DNA of 34,051 bases from an uncultured Bacteroides sp. (GTDB lineage Bacteria; Bacteroidota; Bacteroidia; Bacteroidales; Bacteroidaceae). The notes beneath the pieces are model-generated. The model saw nothing but the letters and a program-made list of their open reading frames with translations. It was not told the DNA's origin and ran no database searches. The DNA lies in assembly GCA_947074235.1 (NCBI GenBank), contig CAMTOV010000012.1:1-34051 (forward strand), written 5' to 3'. Shown piece by piece: positions 15,846-24,021 of the stretch (positions are counted from its first letter, which is position 1; each line of letters opens with the position of its first letter). A program made the translations under genes and the position numbers.

Positions 15846-17081
15846 TTAATGTTTTACGATTGATTTAACTTCGCCTTTAGATAAGCGAGTAGTCACTTCA
15901 TCTCCCTCTTTCAGTTCTGCGCTATCAGTTACAATCTTGCCATCTTTCAAGGTGATACTATAACCTTTAGCCAAAATGCGTTCGGGTGATGCATCTGCGA
16001 TTCGTTGTTTCAGCAGCGCTAATCGATGCTGTTGGGTAGACAGATAAGCAGGAATAGCTCGTGCCATATCCTTTTGTATCAATGCCAAACTCATGCGAGC
16101 ATCGGTGATGCGACGAGTTACTGCCGACGGAATGCGCATACGGTAATTCTCTATCTTTCGATACTCACTATCAAGCCTCATCAATACACTATCTTTGATT
16201 CTTCCGGCCAACAAAGCTAACCTGTCGGCTGTTTCGTCCATGCAGTTTATCAAATACTCGGCAGCAGCTGTAGGTGTTTTTACACGAATGTGTGCTACAG
16301 AATCGAGCACTGTTTCATCTCGTTCGTGACCAATACCGGTAATGATAGGCAACTCAAACTGAGCACAAGCAGCCGCCAGCAGGTAAGTGTCGAAGCCCGA
16401 TAAATCGGAAGTTGCTCCTCCACCACGGATAATCACCACTACATCAAACTCGTCCAACCGTTGATTGATGGCATCGAGCGCTCGAAGAATAGAATCTTCT
16501 ACTTGATTGCCCTGCATAATGGCCGGAAACAGTTCGGTTCTAAATGCATATCCACGTGGGTTATTCTCTAACTGATGACAGAAGTCTCCATAGCCAGCAG
16601 CAGTAGCCGACGATATCATGGCTATGCGTTGTGGCAAAACAGGTATTGATAGTTCTTTATTGAGATTTAATACACCATCTGCTTCTAATTGACGGAGTAT
16701 CTCTTTGCGATGTCGCATCATATCGCCCAGCGTATAGGTAGGGTCAATATCTACTACTGTAAGGCTGTATCCGTATAACTCATGAAACTGCACAGTGACT
16801 TGTACCAACACTTTAATGCCCGAAGTAAATAGCTGTCCGGTACTTTCTTCAAAGTAGGGTCGCAACATGCCAAATACGCTTGCCCAAATGATGCCTCTAG
16901 CTTTTGCTACTAGCTGATTGGTACGTACGTCTTTCTGCACAAACTCCAAATAGCAATGACCATTGTTGGTTCGTACATCGCTCAATTCAGCTTGTATCCA
17001 ATATTCATCGGGAAGACATTGCTCTACGCCACGCTTCACCAGATTATTCAAATCATATAAAGTCAGTGCTTGATTGTTCAT
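15846..17081 (-). CDS. xseA: Exodeoxyribonuclease VII large subunit
   Basis: About 411 residues from the ATG at 17081, preferred over an in-frame start at 17105 because it forms a 4-base ATGA overlap with the protease stop and begins MNNQALTLYDLNNLVKRGVE, normal for the family. The N-terminal OB-fold (about 10-105) binds single-stranded DNA (YWIQAELSDVRTNNGHCYLE, ARGIIWASVFG). The catalytic domain holds ISSATAAGYGDFCHQL, VVVIIRGGGATSDLSGFD and PIITGIGHERDETVLDSVAH. A coiled-coil tail ends ILAKGYSITLKDGKIV. The complex degrades single-stranded DNA into oligonucleotides during repair. xseB follows 11 bp later. Confidence 0.94.
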   Translation of the reverse strand: MNNQALTLYDLNNLVKRGVEQCLPDEYWIQAELSDVRTNNGHCYLEFVQKDVRTNQLVAKARGIIWASVFGMLRPYFEESTGQLFTSGIKVLVQVTVQFHELYGYSLTVVDIDPTYTLGDMMRHRKEILRQLEADGVLNLNKELSIPVLPQRIAMISSATAAGYGDFCHQLENNPRGYAFRTELFPAIMQGNQVEDSILRALDAINQRLDEFDVVVIIRGGGATSDLSGFDTYLLAAACAQFELPIITGIGHERDETVLDSVAHIRVKTPTAAAEYLINCMDETADRLALLAGRIKDSVLMRLDSEYRKIENYRMRIPSAVTRRITDARMSLALIQKDMARAIPAYLSTQQHRLALLKQRIADASPERILAKGYSITLKDGKIVTDSAELKEGDEVTTRLSKGEVKSIVKH

Positions 17082-18433
17082 TGGGCCGATTCGTAAGCTT
17101 TCCACATATCGGGGATACCATATCCATAAATATTATCTGGATAGTTGGCACGATTGCCCGACTGACGCACTAGTTCTATCACTTCTTTTGCAGCGAGCTG
17201 CGGCAACGCTTGCCATAAGCAAGCCACCATACCTGCCATGACAGGCGATGCAAAGGATGTACCATTGGCCTTCTTCAAGTTACCATCCGTTCCCATCACT
17301 TCTGCTTGATAGCCCATAGCCACTACATCGGGTTTGATGCGGCCATCAGCAGTATTGCCTATTGAGGAGAAAGGAGCAAGTATTCCTTTAGCATCAATTG
17401 CACCCACTGTCAACACATTCTCGGCATCGGCAGGTGGGGTTATCTTCTTCCATGTGCCCGAGCCTGAGTTTCCGGCACTACATACCAACACCATTCCTTT
17501 GTCTGCCACCTTAGACGCTTGACGAGAGATCAATGCAAACTGTCCGTCGAGGTTTCTTAATTCGTAATTCTTTGATTTATCATCGAAAGCATAATAGCCA
17601 AGCGAAGTATTAACTACATCCACCCCCACACTATCGGCAAACTCAATAGCGGCAGCCCAATAGTCTTGCTCTACCAAGTGCTCCGAATAGTTGTCTTCGC
17701 TGCGAAGCAACCAATAGCCTGCACGTGGAGCTGTACCAATCATCACGTTGGGTTCGTTCATCCCCATGCATGATAGCACCGCCATGCCATGATTCTCTTC
17801 TGCATAAATATCAGCTTGAGGATTGACGAAATCTTTCACACCCAACACTTGAATGTTTTGCATAGCATCAATCTTGTCCATATTGTGATAGCCGGCATCA
17901 ATCACGGCAATGGTCATGCCTTCGCCATTGTATCCGGCTTCATGAAGTTTATCTCCATTGCTCAATTGTATCTGACGATAAGCAGCACCATAAATGGTAT
18001 CAGAACGTAGAGGATTGTTTTTCAGTTCATCGCGAGTAGTTGACATTTGCTTTGCGCCACCTTTGGAAGCCATCCACACCTTTTCGGTGGCTACCACAAA
18101 GGGGAATTGAGCTATCTCGTCTACCAATGTAGAGTCGTTCAACGATACGGTCACGATGTTGTCCCACTTGCCACGCACCACCAAGTTTACTCCTTTTTCG
18201 AGGATAGCAGCCACGTATGCTTCATTCACAGGCAGGTCTGTTGAGTCTATCGCCAATCCTTGCTTTTGTCTGCGCTCTATCGCTTTTTGAGACAAGAACG
18301 CTTCGGGATGTTCGATTGAATAAGGAGAATTGGCTTTATCGCGCAACGAAATACGATACATCAAAGTATCTTGTTGTTGAGCTGATAAACCTATTGAAAA
18401 TAGTACCAAAAGGGCGGTTAATATCTGTTTCAT
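17078..18433 (-). CDS. Secreted subtilisin-like serine protease (peptidase S8)
   Basis: 451 residues with signal peptide MKQILTALLVLFSIGLSAQQ. Residues about 22-125 are a pro-region of the Bacteroidetes type. The catalytic residues are visible: Asp179 (IAVIDAGYHNMD), His215 (EENHGMAVLSCMG), the oxyanion Asn322 (VCSAGNSGSG) and Ser393 (NGTSFASPVMAGMVACLW). No C-terminal sorting domain follows the catalytic domain, so it is probably periplasmic or released. The function is not known. Its stop overlaps the xseA start by 4 bases, an odd pairing with a cytoplasmic nuclease that probably reflects shared transcription only. Confidence 0.92.
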   Translation of the reverse strand: MKQILTALLVLFSIGLSAQQQDTLMYRISLRDKANSPYSIEHPEAFLSQKAIERRQKQGLAIDSTDLPVNEAYVAAILEKGVNLVVRGKWDNIVTVSLNDSTLVDEIAQFPFVVATEKVWMASKGGAKQMSTTRDELKNNPLRSDTIYGAAYRQIQLSNGDKLHEAGYNGEGMTIAVIDAGYHNMDKIDAMQNIQVLGVKDFVNPQADIYAEENHGMAVLSCMGMNEPNVMIGTAPRAGYWLLRSEDNYSEHLVEQDYWAAAIEFADSVGVDVVNTSLGYYAFDDKSKNYELRNLDGQFALISRQASKVADKGMVLVCSAGNSGSGTWKKITPPADAENVLTVGAIDAKGILAPFSSIGNTADGRIKPDVVAMGYQAEVMGTDGNLKKANGTSFASPVMAGMVACLWQALPQLAAKEVIELVRQSGNRANYPDNIYGYGIPDMWKAYESAQ

Positions 18434-18467
18434 ATCACGTTTTTATTATTTGGGTTTTGTTGCTTTA

Positions 18468-18508
18468 CTGGCAAGGCGTGATCAGCACGCTGGCAAGGGC
18501 TTGCCAGC
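18468..18508. repeat. GC-rich cluster of overlapping hairpins between mnmA and the protease
   Basis: CTGGCAAGG occurs at 18468-18476 and again at 18490-18498, and its inverse CTTGCCAG at 18500-18507 can pair with either copy. A separate stem GCGTG/CACGC (18476-18480 with 18486-18490) lies between them. The block stands out in an AT-rich intergenic region. It may end mnmA transcription or act in the protease leader. There is no T tract. Confidence 0.5.
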
Positions 18509-18581
18509 AAACAGCCTACGCACAGTATATATCACATTAGTTACCAACTAGTTACAAAACCTCACTTTCTTATCTATTTCT

Positions 18582-19667
18582 TTAAAAGTCTTGATTCTCT
18601 ACTATCACCAATCCGATGCCCTTTTGCGAAGCGATGTATGCTCCACCCAGCACTCGGCGACCATCATAAAACACAGCCGATTGCCCCGGTGTAATAGCGG
18701 AGGCATCTGCCAAGAACTTCACAAACAGCCGTCCATCGGGCAAGCGTTTCACTTTGCAAGGGATGGGTGTGCTGCGATAGCGAATGCGTACCGCAAGGTT
18801 CTCACATGCCATCACTTCAGCCTCATCAACTAGTAAGTCTTGCTCGGCAAGCATATATTCAGCATTGAGTTTATCGGCATCGCCTAGGATAACCGTATTC
18901 TTATCGGGATTAATTTTCAGTACGTAGGCCGGTTTGCCAAGTGCTATCTCCAACCCTTTACGCTGACCAATGGTGTAATAGGCAAAACCTTTGTGTTGTC
19001 CTAGCTTCACACCTTCGGGAGATACAAACCATCCTGCCCCAATTTCATCATCGAGCTGCGGATATTGTTCGCGTAAGAAATCGCGGTAGTCGCCCTTGAT
19101 AAAGCAAACCTCCATACTTTCGCCCTCTTTCGATTTGGCTTCAAGTCCTTTTTCTAGAAGATACTCACGAACCTTCACCTTGGTATAATTGCCCAATGGA
19201 AAGATGCAACGTTTCAGTACATCTTGTCCTAAGCGCCATAGAAAGTAAGACTGGTCTTTCTTGTCGTCGTCGCCTGCTACAATGTATCGTTTGCCATTTA
19301 TCCACTCCAAGCGCGAGTAATGTCCGGTAGCTATCCATTCACAATTCATCTTGTCGGCCCACTCTACCAGCATACGAAACTTAAACATAGGATTGCACAT
19401 CACACACGGATTGGGCGTGCGTCCACTTCGGTATTCGTCGATGAAGTTTTTGACAACGGTATCTTTAAAAGAGATGCGCTCATCGGCCACATGATGTTCG
19501 ATGCCCAAGCGATCGGCCAAAATCTTTGCCTCTTTGGGTTCATCACCCCACACACGCATGGTTACACCTACTATCTCGTAACCTTGTTCTTGTAGCATCA
19601 AGCAAGTGGCCGTACTGTCTATACCACCACTCATCCCCACAAGTACTCTCTTATTTCTTTCTTTCAT
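18582..19667 (-). CDS. mnmA: tRNA-specific 2-thiouridylase
   Basis: 361 residues. MnmA adds sulfur at position 2 of the wobble uridine in tRNA-Lys, Glu and Gln. The PP-loop ATP-binding motif is SGGIDS at 13-18 ([18 protein letters not shown]). The first catalytic cysteine region is [14 protein letters not shown] (Cys88, Cys91), [18 protein letters not shown] follows, and the second catalytic cysteine is Cys188 ([15 protein letters not shown]). The C-terminal beta domain ends near [19 protein letters not shown]. It is monocistronic with a -7 box 29 bp upstream. Bacteroidales often have more than one mnmA paralogue, so the copy number in this genome is unknown. Confidence 0.94.
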   Translation of the reverse strand: MKERNKRVLVGMSGGIDSTATCLMLQEQGYEIVGVTMRVWGDEPKEAKILADRLGIEHHVADERISFKDTVVKNFIDEYRSGRTPNPCVMCNPMFKFRMLVEWADKMNCEWIATGHYSRLEWINGKRYIVAGDDDKKDQSYFLWRLGQDVLKRCIFPLGNYTKVKVREYLLEKGLEAKSKEGESMEVCFIKGDYRDFLREQYPQLDDEIGAGWFVSPEGVKLGQHKGFAYYTIGQRKGLEIALGKPAYVLKINPDKNTVILGDADKLNAEYMLAEQDLLVDEAEVMACENLAVRIRYRSTPIPCKVKRLPDGRLFVKFLADASAITPGQSAVFYDGRRVLGGAYIASQKGIGLVIVENQDF

Positions 19668-19695
19668 CTTCTCAATTACTACTATTGTATTCTTG

Positions 19696-19703
19696 CAAAA
19701 TTA
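19696..19703 (-). promoter_or_regulatory. Probable mnmA promoter, -7 box
   Basis: The minus strand reads TAATTTTG, 29 bp before the ATG. A small inverted repeat (ACCATT/AATGGT, 19706-19719) lies in the spacer and could be an operator. The -33 box is poor. Confidence 0.45.
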
Positions 19704-19743
19704 CACCATTCAAATGGTATAACCATAAATAAGCACTATAAAT

Positions 19744-20670
19744 CTACGATTTAGCTAAGGGCTGCTCTTTTTTATCGGCCACCTCTACAAAATAGATGCT
19801 TGCACAAATCATCAGCATAGCAATGATCTGAAACCATGAAAATCGGTCTTGCCCCAATATATAAGAAGCAATAGAAGCCACAACTAGGTTAATATAACTA
19901 TAGAGCGACACGATAGTAGCCTTGAGGTAGCGCAGCCCTATGCCTGTGAGATAATAGTTGAGAAAGGTAGGGCCAATAAGAACAAACAAAAGTACTAACC
20001 ACGGTATCCAGTGCCATTCACCATGCAAAGCATCGGTAAAGAGAGGAGCATCAAAACCAACAAAGAAGTTGACTATAACTGCGGTAACAGTTCCACCAAG
20101 AAACACGTATTTCATGATAGTGACCATCCCCAATTTCTGCAGAAACGTCTTCTCGAATAGTAGATAGATGGCAAATATCAAAGCACATGCCGCACAAAGT
20201 ATATTGCCCAATGGTGCATTGGATGCCAAATCGTCGCTATGCTGAGTGAGAATACAAAGCAATGCACCACCAAAGCCCAACACAATACCGAATATCTTAA
20301 TCTTAGATATCTTCTCATGCATTAATATAAACGAAAGGATAAAAACAAAGATAGGTTGCAGTGAACAGAATATAGCTCCAGAGATAGGCGTAGTGAGACT
20401 AATGCCAATAAGAAAGCAATCCATAAAAGCATAAAGGCCGATGGCGCCGAGCAAGAAGAGTTGAATGCGCTGTTTCCAAGTAGCCTTATCTTCTTTTACG
20501 ATAAGGCTAGTAATCCAAAAGCCTATGGCTGCAAAGGCACAACGCACTGTCACACCAGTAAGCGCACTCATCCATAAAGGAAGCAAGAACTTCAATCCAT
20601 TCATATTGAGTCCGGCAAATAGCTTGGCTATCACCATCGAGATATTGGCCTTTTTGCTTTCGGGTATCAT
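19744..20670 (-). CDS. EamA/DMT-superfamily membrane transporter
   Basis: 308 residues with about ten hydrophobic helices in two EamA-type halves (about 15-150 and 160-295). The N-terminal half has FLLPLWMSALTGVTVRCAFA, and the middle has TPISGAIFCSLQPIFVFILS followed by EKISKIKIFGIVLGFGGALL, the usual repeat pattern. The second half ends VVASIASYILGQDRFSW. Substrates in this superfamily range from amino acids to drugs and cannot be predicted here. It stands alone, with the mnmA promoter after it. A near-palindrome about 75 bp upstream of its start may be regulatory. Confidence 0.88.
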   Translation of the reverse strand: MIPESKKANISMVIAKLFAGLNMNGLKFLLPLWMSALTGVTVRCAFAAIGFWITSLIVKEDKATWKQRIQLFLLGAIGLYAFMDCFLIGISLTTPISGAIFCSLQPIFVFILSFILMHEKISKIKIFGIVLGFGGALLCILTQHSDDLASNAPLGNILCAACALIFAIYLLFEKTFLQKLGMVTIMKYVFLGGTVTAVIVNFFVGFDAPLFTDALHGEWHWIPWLVLLFVLIGPTFLNYYLTGIGLRYLKATIVSLYSYINLVVASIASYILGQDRFSWFQIIAMLMICASIYFVEVADKKEQPLAKS

Positions 20671-20744
20671 TGAGTTGCCTTATATATTACTGCTTATAAA
20701 AGAAAACAAGAAACCATTGAATAAGGTTCTGAGAGTGAAAACTG

Positions 20745-20764
20745 CAATGTTAAATTTTACATTG
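20745..20764. repeat. Near-perfect 20-bp palindrome upstream of the EamA transporter
   Basis: CAATGTTAAATTTTACATTG is an inverted repeat with one mismatched pair. It lies 75-94 bp upstream of the transporter's start. It has the size and symmetry of a repressor operator. No regulator gene is adjacent. Confidence 0.35.
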
Positions 20765-20841
20765 TAGGATGTTTCACTTCTATTTCATAAAATCTTCGCA
20801 CAAAAAAGGAGTTAGTCAATTTGCTTTATTCAATAGCATAA

Positions 20842-20871
20842 GAGGCTGTCTAAATGAACTTAGACAGCCTC
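20842..20871 (-). terminator. Hairpin terminator after the NlpE-like gene
   Basis: GAGGCTGTCTAA (20842-20853) pairs perfectly with TTAGACAGCCTC (20860-20871) over a 6-nt loop, 68 bp after the stop at 20939. No long T tract follows on the minus strand. Confidence 0.7.
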
Positions 20872-20938
20872 AACTCAATCCGGCCAATAAAGGCTCATCA
20901 ATTTGTTTATGTGTGATGAAAATATCTATTATCTGAAA

Positions 20939-21868
20939 TTAATATTTTGATTCTATTGAATATTTATAGGTTTGCGTCCCTATAGAGAGTGAAGCACCAC
21001 CAAGTGTAGACGACCACACTACACCATTATTATAATATTCGGCAGTTTTTGCCGATGCTTCCACTTGAGGCAATGTGAAACAATATTTGTATAGAGGATT
21101 TAAAAGCTTCACCTCGCTCCCTTCTTCACCATTTAGATACAACACATCGAACGACTTAGTTAGCACGCGATCTCCTATTGCAATATATATTTCATTAACC
21201 GGACTCAACACGGTAAAACGACAGGTATCTTTATCATCAATAAAAACAGGATGAACATCCCATTGAGGCTTATTTGTATCTAGCTTTTGAAGCAACAACT
21301 TTACCTTGCCATCAGAATACTCTTTTTGATGACTATTATTATCATCGAGCTTAAGTTTATAGATTTTATCGTCGAAATAGAACTTAGCTAGATGACGATG
21401 ACCTACGGAGTATTGTTCAAGAACTGCATTCTCGCCACTCTTATCGTTTTTTAAAGTCTGAGACATCAATAATTTTGGCAACTTTACAGCATCATTAACC
21501 TTAGTCAATTGAAACTCTCCTATATTCAATGTTCCGCCATCTACACGATAAGTGCGATGGTCTGCCAACAGAGTTAACGAATCTCCTCCTGAGTTCCATT
21601 TAATATTTCCCATAGATATATCTATACCAGGCCTGTCGATATACTTACGTGCCATTTCATAGGTTGTAGTGTCTATGGCTAATAACACATAGATACCAGG
21701 ACAATCAGCCGAAGGCATTATTCCTTCGTAAGAGCCGTGCCAATCTAATGTATTTTCAGGGGTTTGAATATCTATATCAGCAACATCCTTATGCTTGTTG
21801 GTGTTACCACAGGCAAAAAACAGACTGACGAATAGGAGCAAAAAACTGAAATGAATTACCTTCTTCAT
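20939..21868 (-). CDS. NlpE-like lipoprotein (copper/envelope stress type)
   Basis: 309 residues. Lipoprotein signal MKKVIHFSFLLLFVSLFFAC with lipidated Cys20. The start of the mature domain, LDWHGSYEGIMPSADCPGIY (about 41-60), matches the NlpE N-terminal domain (W-x-G-x-Y-x-G ... ADCPGI). In classical NlpE this reads CADC, a redox-active or metal-binding pair. Here the first Cys is Ser53, so only Cys56 remains. The pattern then continues with VLLAIDTTTYEM and GGDSLTLLADHRTYRVDGGT. The remaining C-terminal part (about 150-309) is not recognised and may be a second beta domain. In E. coli NlpE senses outer membrane and surface stress. That role is not established here. No promoter box is clear. 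Confidence 0.8.
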   Translation of the reverse strand: MKKVIHFSFLLLFVSLFFACGNTNKHKDVADIDIQTPENTLDWHGSYEGIMPSADCPGIYVLLAIDTTTYEMARKYIDRPGIDISMGNIKWNSGGDSLTLLADHRTYRVDGGTLNIGEFQLTKVNDAVKLPKLLMSQTLKNDKSGENAVLEQYSVGHRHLAKFYFDDKIYKLKLDDNNSHQKEYSDGKVKLLLQKLDTNKPQWDVHPVFIDDKDTCRFTVLSPVNEIYIAIGDRVLTKSFDVLYLNGEEGSEVKLLNPLYKYCFTLPQVEASAKTAEYYNNGVVWSSTLGGASLSIGTQTYKYSIESKY

Positions 21869-22255
21869 GCTTAAGCAAGTTTATTGTCACTCTAATAGAA
21901 ACGATAAATAGGCTTGAATAGTTCAATTCATGAGTTTCATTTAGTCATTAAAACTGCATTAAATGATAAAAGTTATAACTAATACAAATTACCTTGTATT
22001 TTGCATCATTTTACTCTTAAAAATGAAACAAAATACAAGGTAAAATCAATCATTTATATCGTTTAAATATAAGAGGGCTTATTATAGTATATAAAAGCAA
22101 GAAATAGAAAAGAAATTGCGTATATACGGAATATTAATGAAAGGCTGGAATAGAGTGAAAGGACTCAATTCAATTTTAGATTCGTAATGGGGATTAATGA
22201 ACCATAGCAAGCGATGGTTTATTTTATAGTTGCACTTAATGTAGAGTAGCAATAG
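21869..22255. other. 387-bp AT-rich intergenic region without a gene
   Basis: No credible ORF was found on either strand. It holds a long imperfect inverted repeat (21989-22043) and a small AACCAT/ATGGTT hairpin (22200-22219) downstream of ispF. The stretch serves as the ispF 3-prime region and the upstream region of the NlpE-like gene. Confidence 0.6.
21989..22043. repeat. Long imperfect inverted repeat, possible terminator or regulatory hairpin
   Basis: 21989-22012 pairs with 22020-22043 over a 7-nt loop, 22 of 24 positions matching. The outer 15 bp (TTACCTTGTATTTTG and its inverse) are perfect. It is AT-rich. It lies more than 200 bp after ispF and about 120 bp upstream of the NlpE-like start, so it could end ispF transcription or act in the NlpE-like gene's upstream region. 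Confidence 0.7.
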
Positions 22256-22738
22256 TTATTTTTCTTTTTCTATCAACACAGTTGCATAAGCAGAGATACC
22301 TTCTTCGCGCCCGGTAAAGCCAAGCTTTTCGGTAGTAGTGGCTTTTATGGAAATATCATCAACATCTATTCCCATCACTTGGGCTAGAGTCTCTTGCATT
22401 TGAGGAATATGGGCTTTTAGCTTTGGGCGTTCGGCACAGATAGTAGCATCAATATTACCAACACTATATCCTTTGGTTGCAATCAGTGCTACAGTATCAC
22501 GAAGTAGAATTTTGCTATCGATGTTTTTATATTCACCAGCAGTGTCGGGAAAATGATATCCTATATCGCGCATATTGGCAGCTCCCAAAAGAGCATCACA
22601 TAGAGCATGTATTAAAACATCGGCATCAGAATGGCCTAATAAGCCCTTTTCGTGTTGTAGCAATATACCTCCCAACCACAAATCACGACCTTCAACAAGT
22701 TGATGAACATCAAAACCAAAACCTACTCTAATCTTCAT
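22256..22738 (-). CDS. ispF: 2-C-methyl-D-erythritol 2,4-cyclodiphosphate synthase
   Basis: 160 residues, normal for the family. It catalyses ring closure to MEcPP in the non-mevalonate isoprenoid pathway. Zinc ligands are in RVGFGFDVHQL (Asp10, His12) and the third His follows in HSDADVLIHALCDALLGA. Also seen are MRDIGYHFPD, the nucleotide-contacting IDATICAERPKL and the C-terminal signature KATTTEKLGFTGREEGISAY. It starts 18 bp after porV. The order porU-porV-ispF is, as I recall, also found in Porphyromonas gingivalis, so the linkage is old rather than functional. Confidence 0.96.
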   Translation of the reverse strand: MKIRVGFGFDVHQLVEGRDLWLGGILLQHEKGLLGHSDADVLIHALCDALLGAANMRDIGYHFPDTAGEYKNIDSKILLRDTVALIATKGYSVGNIDATICAERPKLKAHIPQMQETLAQVMGIDVDDISIKATTTEKLGFTGREEGISAYATVLIEKEK

Positions 22739-22756
22739 AAAGCAATTCGTTTATTA

Positions 22757-23962
22757 TTATCTACGACGACGCGATCCACTACGACCAAATAAGTCTCTGA
22801 TTCCATCCAAATCGAACCCTAAAGTGAAACGAAGAGTTTGATCAAGCGGATTGCTTTGCGCTGTAGATATCAGATAAGCAGCATCAAGCGAGAATACGCT
22901 CATCTTAAAACCAGCACCGAAAGCGAAGTATTTACGATTGCCTTTATTGGCATTTTCGTAATGATAACCACCGCGTACCGCAAACTGATTGTTGTACATA
23001 TACTCTAAACCAATAGACCATTGTATCTCTTGCATCTCTTCCTTGAAGCCGCCGGGTGCATCGGAGAATGATTTGAAAATACCTTTGATGGGAGATATGT
23101 CATTGTATCCTTCTGTTTGAATCCAATCGATATAATCAGAGTAGGTCATATCATCGCCAAACTCTTTTTGATATTGTGCAAAAGTAGGGCGAGTAGGAAC
23201 TAGAAGTTTGTTTAAATCAACATTAAGAGAAAGTGTATTGTAATCGTCGAGAGGCGCTAAAAGCGTGAAACCTAAACGAAGATTGGTAGGAAGAAACTGA
23301 CTTGAGTTACCACCATCATACGATATCTTTGTACCAATGTTGGAAACATTCAAACCCCAAGAAAACAAACACTCACGTTGGGCTATCACAACATAATTAT
23401 TGTAATAGAAAGCGATATCGGCTGCAAAAGCAGATCCAGGAGTAACCTCCTCATCTTGCTTATAAGCTAAATCTGAGTAAATATAACGTAAAGCAACAGC
23501 TGCCGAGAAGCGCTCAGAAAGCATTCGCGAATAAGCTACGTCAAAAGCCAACTCATAAGGATGAATAGAGTAACCAGCACCATCGAAACTTGTATTAACC
23601 GGCACTTCTCCTAAAGAGAAATAACGCAATGAAGAACTCACAGCTTGATAATCGCCAATGCGATAGTAACCGGCCAAGTAAGCCAGGTCGATATCATTAA
23701 CTAGCTTTCTTAACCAAGGTGTATACGAAACCGATACACCAGCACGACTAATAGTAAACGGATATTTAGCGGGATTCCAATATTGAGAGTTATTATCCGG
23801 TTCGGTAGCCGCACCTATATCACCAAGTCCACCTCCACGTGAATCTGGAGCAATATTCAGTGAATTAACTCCGGTATGAATGGGGTTAAACTCATCTTTC
23901 TGTGCATGTGCAAAGTTTACTACAGAAAGCAGTGATATAAATAGAATAAAAAGTTTTTTCAT
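22757..23962 (-). CDS. porV: PorV-family outer membrane protein (type IX secretion)
   Basis: 401 residues with signal peptide MKKLFILFISLLSVVNFAHA. The mature start holds the PorV signature FNPIHTGVNSLNIAPDSRGG, followed by GGLGDIGAATEPDNNSQYWN. A FadL-like 14-strand barrel follows, with the C-terminal strand TLRFTLGFDLDGIRDLFGR and a basic tail (GSRRRR). In P. gingivalis PorV shuttles cargo from the SprA translocon to PorU at the cell surface. It lies 59 bp after porU and 18 bp before ispF, probably one transcript. Confidence 0.92.
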   Translation of the reverse strand: MKKLFILFISLLSVVNFAHAQKDEFNPIHTGVNSLNIAPDSRGGGLGDIGAATEPDNNSQYWNPAKYPFTISRAGVSVSYTPWLRKLVNDIDLAYLAGYYRIGDYQAVSSSLRYFSLGEVPVNTSFDGAGYSIHPYELAFDVAYSRMLSERFSAAVALRYIYSDLAYKQDEEVTPGSAFAADIAFYYNNYVVIAQRECLFSWGLNVSNIGTKISYDGGNSSQFLPTNLRLGFTLLAPLDDYNTLSLNVDLNKLLVPTRPTFAQYQKEFGDDMTYSDYIDWIQTEGYNDISPIKGIFKSFSDAPGGFKEEMQEIQWSIGLEYMYNNQFAVRGGYHYENANKGNRKYFAFGAGFKMSVFSLDAAYLISTAQSNPLDQTLRFTLGFDLDGIRDLFGRSGSRRRR

Positions 23963-24021
23963 AAACTAATAATAATAAACAGGCTTCAAAACCCTGATAT
24001 ATAAACCAATTAAACGTTACT

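Noticed and set aside
15846..17105. Longer xseA starting at 17105
   Set aside because: It would overlap the protease by 28 bases. The ATG at 17081 gives a standard ATGA overlap and a family-like N-terminus.
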